DNA of 64,000 nucleotides, taken from contig NZ_JAPFGA010000017.1 of the NCBI RefSeq assembly GCF_026241135.1, positions 49,519 through 113,518 on the forward strand. Reading direction: 5' to 3'. The position numbers and the translations under genes are program-made. The notes below the pieces were generated by a model that worked only from the letters and a program-made list of their open reading frames with translations, made no database searches and was not told the origin of the DNA. This DNA comes from Galbibacter kalidii. Lineage in GTDB: Bacteria > Bacteroidota > Bacteroidia > Flavobacteriales > Flavobacteriaceae. Positions 61,659 to 64,000 of the stretch are shown here, one piece after another; position 1 is the stretch's first letter; each line of letters opens with the position of its first letter.

Positions 61659-62747
61659 TTAATCAAAATAACTGAATGATTGGTTTGCTTTTATTTTTAA
61701 TAATGTTTCATAAATCAGCTGAATCACACTCTCCACATCATCCTTATGAACCGTTTCCACCGTTGTGTGCATATAGCGGAGTGGTAGCGATATCAATGCT
61801 GAAGCTACACCGCCGTTACTATACGCAAAGGCATCGGTATCTGTACCTGTAAACCTGGACGCAGCCATCCGTTGGAATGGGATTTTCTTTTCTTCAGCGG
61901 TTTCGATAATGAGTTCCCGTAATTTGTTCTGCACTGCCGGAGCGTATGAAATAACAGGACCTTTCCCGATTTCGGTATGACCTTGTGTTTTTTTTTCAAT
62001 CATCGGGGTTGTGGTGTCATGGCAAACATCGGTGACAATAGCCACGTTGGGTTTAATGGTTTGTGTGATCATTTCGGCACCTCTTAAACCAATCTCCTCC
62101 TGAACAGAATTTGTGATGTAAAGTCCGAATGGCAACTCTTGTTTATTCTCGTGCAATAAACGGGCTACTTCGGCAATCATAAATCCACCGGCACGGTTGT
62201 CAATGGCCCTACATACAAATTTGTCCTTGTTCATCACAAAGAATTCATCCGGATAGGTGATAACACAGCCCACATGAACCCCCATTTTTTCAACTTCCTC
62301 TTTATCTTTGGCACCTATATCGATAAAAATGTTGTCGAGTTTAGGCGTTTTTTCCTTTTCATCTTTTCTGGTATGTATGGCCGGCCAGCCAAAAACACCT
62401 TTTACGATACCTTTTTTAGTATGGATGTTTACAACTTTTGACGGTGCGATTTGATGATCGCTTCCTCCGTTCCTTATCACATATATAAGTCCGTTGTCCG
62501 TGATATAATTCACATACCAGGAAATTTCATCAGAATGTCCTTCGATAACCACTTTATATTTCGCCTTGGGATTGATAACCCCAACGGCAGTTCCGTAGGT
62601 ATCGGTAATAAAGGTGTCAACATAAGGTTTCAAATACTCCATCCATAGTTTTTGTCCTTCCGATTCATATCCAGTAGGGGCAGCATTGTTTAAATATTTT
62701 TCAAGAAATTGGATAGATTTTTTATTGATGATTTTCTTCTTCGCCAT
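61659..62747 (-). CDS. M42 family glutamyl/aminopeptidase
   Basis: 362 residues. Metal ligands and catalytic residues of the M42 family are visible: EGHSDEISW (His, catalytic Asp), AIDNRAGGFM (bridging Asp), TNSVQEEIGLRGAEM (catalytic Glu pair), IVTDVCHDT (Asp) and RYMHTTVETVHKDD (His). It is a cytoplasmic, probably dodecameric TET-type aminopeptidase that trims peptides. The Nudix gene follows 15 bases after, so the pair is likely co-transcribed. Confidence 0.94.
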   Translation of the reverse strand: MAKKKIINKKSIQFLEKYLNNAAPTGYESEGQKLWMEYLKPYVDTFITDTYGTAVGVINPKAKYKVVIEGHSDEISWYVNYITDNGLIYVIRNGGSDHQIAPSKVVNIHTKKGIVKGVFGWPAIHTRKDEKEKTPKLDNIFIDIGAKDKEEVEKMGVHVGCVITYPDEFFVMNKDKFVCRAIDNRAGGFMIAEVARLLHENKQELPFGLYITNSVQEEIGLRGAEMITQTIKPNVAIVTDVCHDTTTPMIEKKTQGHTEIGKGPVISYAPAVQNKLRELIIETAEEKKIPFQRMAASRFTGTDTDAFAYSNGGVASALISLPLRYMHTTVETVHKDDVESVIQLIYETLLKIKANQSFSYFD

Positions 62748-62799
62748 ATATTATTGTTTTAAGATCACGAAAATACTAATATTCACATACATTTGATGA

Positions 62800-62938
62800 A
62801 GTGATTTAAACTTTTTTGATTGAAGCGAAAATTAACCATTTTGAGTTGCATAGTAGCGCTCTGGAAGGAAAAAAAGACAAAAAGTAGGCTCAAAAGGGCA
62901 ATTTTTTAGCCAATTAAGAAAAGTTTAAATCACTTCAA
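62800..62938. repeat. Structured element C, copy 2
   Basis: Outer arms GAAGTGATTTAAACTTTT and AAAAGTTTAAATCACTTC pair perfectly. Compared with copy 1, two positions changed in the left arm (C to G) and the two partner positions changed in the right arm (G to C), so pairing is kept. The second stem also uses other bases (ATTTTGAG/CTCAAAA). TTGATTGAAGCGAAAA and TAGCCAATTA are conserved. It lies between divergent genes. Confidence 0.82.
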
Positions 62939-62961
62939 TAAGCCCCCCTTAAGTAATTTGC

Positions 62962-62969
62962 TATTTTTG
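62962..62969 (+). promoter_or_regulatory. -7 element deciding the DUF4294 start
   Basis: TATTTTTG fits TAnnTTTG and predicts a transcript start near 62976. This lies after the TTG at 62958 and before the GTG at 62994, which supports the GTG start. Confidence 0.55.
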
Positions 62970-62993
62970 AGAACAGATTTTAATTTTTTTTTA

Positions 62994-63695
62994 GTGAGGT
63001 ATCTGGTACACATATTATTTTTCTTTGGTTTTATCTATACAAATGCGCAAGTGAAAGATAGAGATTCTACCACTATGATTGAAACGGACTCCTTGTCAAC
63101 TCAATATTATTTCTTTGAAGGGGATTCCATTCCGAGGACCTCTATTGAACTTGATCCGGTTTATGTTTTTCAGCCATTACGGTTTTCTTCCTATAAAGAA
63201 AAAGTACGTTATTATATATTGAAGCGGAAAACGATCAAGGTGTATCCTTATGCTAAATTAGCAGCTGAACGGCTTATGGAACTTACCGAACGCTTAGATA
63301 AGATAAAATCCAGATCCAAAAGAAGGCGATATACAAAGATCATTCAGCGCTATATCGAAGGTGAATTTTCAGAAGAACTGAAAAAATTAACCCGGACTGA
63401 AGGGCAGATCTTAGTAAAATTGGTGCATAGGCAAACCGGGACAACTACTTTTAACCTGGTTAAAGAATTGAGAAGTGGTTGGCGGGCATTTTGGTACAAC
63501 ACTACAGCGAGCATGTTTGACATCACCTTAAAGATTGAATATCAACCGGAAACCGTTCAGGAAGACTATTTGATTGAAGATATACTACAAAGGGCTTTTG
63601 CTTCAGGAAGGCTGGAAAGACAAGAGTCAGCCTTGGATTTTGATTATGCTGTATTAACCAACAAATGGAAACATACGCCGTTGACAAATAAATAG
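62994..63695 (+). CDS. DUF4294 domain protein, exported
   Basis: 233 residues from GTG 62994, which gives a signal peptide (RYLVHILFFFGFIYTNAQ); an upstream TTG would bury it. The DUF4294 region covers about 75-215: YYILKRKTIKVYPYAKLAAE, RLMELTERLDKIKSRSKRRR, GQILVKLVHRQTGTTTFNLV and LRSGWRAFWYNTTASMFDIT. The family is confined mainly to Bacteroidota; no function is known. Single gene. Confidence 0.9.
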   Translation: MRYLVHILFFFGFIYTNAQVKDRDSTTMIETDSLSTQYYFFEGDSIPRTSIELDPVYVFQPLRFSSYKEKVRYYILKRKTIKVYPYAKLAAERLMELTERLDKIKSRSKRRRYTKIIQRYIEGEFSEELKKLTRTEGQILVKLVHRQTGTTTFNLVKELRSGWRAFWYNTTASMFDITLKIEYQPETVQEDYLIEDILQRAFASGRLERQESALDFDYAVLTNKWKHTPLTNK

Positions 63696-63886
63696 TTGCG
63701 TGTTTCATTTTTTTTATCTAAATTGGGTATCCTTTTTCTGCCAAATTTATTGAAAGGAAAATTATTTTCAATGAATGTTTTTTTGAGTTTAAATGAAAGC
63801 TAAAAATAACTTTTAAAATATTTTTAGTTCAATGTTGTTGATTATCAGTGAGTAGGAAAAATATTTTTAAAAACCCCAAAAAACAT

Positions 63887-63918
63887 TTGGAAAAAGGCGG
63901 GGGAAGTTTCTATATTTG
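63887..63918 (+). promoter_or_regulatory. Strong promoter and leader, probably of an rRNA operon
   Basis: TTTG at 63887-63890, a 20-base spacer and TATATTTG at 63911-63918 match the consensus fully. The upstream DNA is A/T-rich with A and T tracts, like an UP element, and the leader CACCCGCTTTCGG ... GAAGTTCATTG resembles leaders I recall before 16S rRNA genes in flavobacteria. The window ends 82 bases further, so the gene itself is not seen. The stretch 63696-63886 holds no gene. Confidence 0.6.
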
Positions 63919-64000
63919 CACCCGCTTTCGGAAGGATGGTAGATGTAGGAGAGGGAGCGGAAGTTCATTGTACAGCGGGTTTTCGGGCAGTCGAGGGGGC

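Overview
The window is about 64 kb of chromosome from a member of the Bacteroidota, very probably the family Flavobacteriaceae. The evidence is the promoter type (TTG, about 19-20 bases, TAnnTTTG, clearest in front of the SRP RNA gene at 11849-11879 and at 63887-63918), the weak or absent Shine-Dalgarno sequences, several TTG starts, and the gene content: an LptD homologue, BshA for bacillithiol, DUF4294, DUF4212, DUF808, a GH3/beta-lactamase fusion and small 'MKKLLLV...AQ' outer-membrane barrels. I cannot name the genus. There is no prophage, insertion sequence with a transposase, CRISPR array or tRNA that I can see.

Layout. 1-7.2 kb: tail of a hypothetical protein, a 21-bp tandem array, an LEA-like secreted protein, a cyclophilin lipoprotein, a CoA-type Nudix enzyme, a PlsC acyltransferase, VOC and DUF1801 proteins, a serine hydrolase and an ECF sigma factor with a membrane partner. 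7.4-19.3 kb: xerD, aroQ, two small barrels, glutaminyl cyclase, SRP RNA, tilS-dsbD, an S15-type hydrolase and a sodium symporter. 19.5-23.4 kb: a comM (yifB) gene cut by one in-frame TAA, then pxpABC (5-oxoprolinase). 23.8-26.5 kb: a hypothetical protein, an esterase and a muramidase. 26.8-31.1 kb: an uncharacterised tandem array of two related soluble proteins (A1, A2) and four related seven-helix membrane proteins (B1-B4). 31.3-34.3 kb: pfkA, gap and an N-acetylglucosamine-kinase-like gene. 34.5-43.4 kb: ridA, lptD, a divergent cell-wall amidase, an MCE/MlaD protein, two Fe-S proteins with a HAD-like protein between them, and a conserved unknown. 43.6-49.1 kb: GH3/beta-lactamase fusion, bshA and purC. 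49.8-53.8 kb: acetate module (DUF4212, symporter, acs). 54.2-63.7 kb: YyaL-like lipoprotein, DUF808, an exported superoxide dismutase, a 3'-5' exonuclease with a cNMP/CBS/DUF294 protein, Nudix, M42 peptidase and DUF4294. The window ends in a strong promoter and leader that resemble those of an rRNA operon.

The genes are mostly housekeeping: cell envelope (plsC, lptD, amidase, MlaD, GH3 fusion), redox (dsbD, bshA, sod, YyaL), glycolysis (pfkA, gap), acetate uptake and activation, and pyroglutamate use. The unusual content lies in the A/B membrane-protein array and in the intergenic DNA, which carries several families of structured repeats. Six copies of an inverted-repeat element with ends near AGAGGTTGTCTAAAAAG, two copies of a stem-loop element whose outer stems covary, 21-bp-phased arrays, and small palindromes inserted inside other repeats (and apparently inside one gene) are all visible by direct comparison within the window.
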